DNA of 23,623 bases, taken from contig CAZHMN010000045.1 in NCBI GenBank assembly GCA_964533705.1, forward strand, positions 1 to 23,623, written 5' to 3'. Below the pieces are notes generated by a model. It was given only the letters and a program-made list of their open reading frames with translations. It did not search any database and was not told the DNA's origin. Each line of letters begins with the position of its first letter. Positions within the stretch are counted from its first letter, which is position 1. Source of the DNA: CAZHMN01 sp964533705 (GTDB lineage Bacteria > Electryoneota > B3-LCP). Positions 23,209 through 23,623 of this stretch are shown piece after piece. The position numbers and the translations under genes are program-made.

Positions 23209-23623
23209 ATGACTTTGCCAAGGATTTTTGTCATCATAGCCGTAGCCATACTGTTATTCGGGACAAGTGCATTTGCCCAGACAGTGGACGTCTATGGGCA
23301 GGTGAGATTCTACGATGGGTCTTGTTCCACCGGTGAAGGATTGAACGACGTCACCGTACTGCTTTACGATAACGCCAGTTTCTACGCGTCTACGGTAACC
23401 TATACCGACGAAGAGTTCATGGCCGCGCACGGCCTTTCCTCACCTGACGGCATCTTTTACTTCGATGATGTGCCCTACAGCCTCGATTACTGGTTAGAAG
23501 TCGTTCCACCGGACGGAGTGGTCATCGCCACCAATCCCTATCAGGGTTCCTGGTGGAATGCCAATCCTCGCGCCATCGGCGATGACTTCTACCGCTGTTT
23601 CATCATTCTGCCGGAATCCCACA
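23209..23623 (+). CDS. Secreted beta-domain protein, C-terminus cut by window edge
   Basis: The first 138 residues are present. The signal peptide is MTLPRIFVIIAVAILLFGTS with a cut near AFA. The mature start, VDVYGQVRFYDG, then LNDVTVLLYDN and GIFYFDDVPYSLDYWLEVVP, resembles a Cna-B/SdrD-like or carboxypeptidase-regulatory-like beta-sandwich. In this lineage such domains often stand in front of long surface proteins with a YPNPFNP tail. I prefer ATG 23209 over the in-frame ATG 23203, since the ribosome site GAGAGG abuts the earlier one and is six bases from the later one. The frame is open to the edge. The gap 23078-23208 shows no gene. Confidence 0.75.
   Translation, partial: MTLPRIFVIIAVAILLFGTSAFAQTVDVYGQVRFYDGSCSTGEGLNDVTVLLYDNASFYASTVTYTDEEFMAAHGLSSPDGIFYFDDVPYSLDYWLEVVPPDGVVIATNPYQGSWWNANPRAIGDDFYRCFIILPESH

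Noticed and set aside
1..23623. CRISPR array, insertion sequence, phage or defence island
   Set aside because: No regularly spaced repeats, transposase, integrase or recognisable defence genes on either strand.

Overview
The window carries moderate-GC chromosomal DNA from a Gram-negative bacterium. It encodes an LptF/LptG-type LPS exporter permease, an OmpA-type peptidoglycan-binding protein and a lipoprotein lytic transglycosylase. Two secreted proteins end in the 'YPNPFNP...' Ig-like sorting tail typical of the Fibrobacteres-Chlorobi-Bacteroidetes (FCB) superphylum. Gene style and promoter-like boxes (TTGACA/TATATT, TTGCAT/TATATT and one perfect sigma-54 site) do not look like cultured Bacteroidetes. 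My inference is an uncultured FCB-type lineage (KSB1, Zixibacteria, Marinimicrobia or similar); the sequence alone does not fix it. There is no rRNA, CRISPR array, insertion sequence or phage gene, so this is housekeeping chromosome with a few lineage-specific secreted proteins.

Layout. 1-1131 (-): 5' part of an MltD-like lytic transglycosylase lipoprotein. 1452-2387 (+): a Tat-signal, metallophosphatase-fold protein that has lost its metal ligands. 2481-2837 (+): an iron superoxide reductase closed by a strong terminator. 3108-9796 (+): a purine-nucleoside salvage run made of an SSS symporter, a CNT nucleoside transporter, adenosine deaminase, purine nucleoside phosphorylase, an unrecognised 54-residue protein and a secreted M20 metallopeptidase. 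9869-10219 (-): two tandem tRNA-Ser genes (GCU, UGA) behind a near-consensus promoter. 10284-15658 (+): LptF/G permease, OmpA-family protein, SAM methyltransferase, and a B12-binding radical SAM protein with an unusual coiled-coil tail. 15735-17782 (-): two overlapping genes for secreted proteins. 17991-20281 (+): a multi-pass membrane protein, tRNA m7G methyltransferase TrmB and a diacylglycerol-kinase-type lipid kinase. 20465-20926 (+): small heat-shock protein. 21189-23010 (+): a small secreted protein and a matrixin metalloprotease. 23209-end (+): start of another secreted protein.

How they work together. The nucleoside run should import nucleosides, deaminate adenosine to inosine and split inosine to hypoxanthine and ribose-1-phosphate. 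LptF/G, OmpA and MltD serve the envelope. The two tailed secreted proteins share the same roughly 110-residue module before the tail, suggesting a common export or anchoring cassette.

The most striking signal is regulatory. The hsp20 gene has a textbook sigma-54 promoter (TGGCACG-N4-TTGCA), preceded at about -80 to -115 by four TGACA/TGTCA half-sites that look like an enhancer for a sigma-54 activator. This points to activator-gated control of a chaperone rather than the usual sigma-32 or HrcA control.
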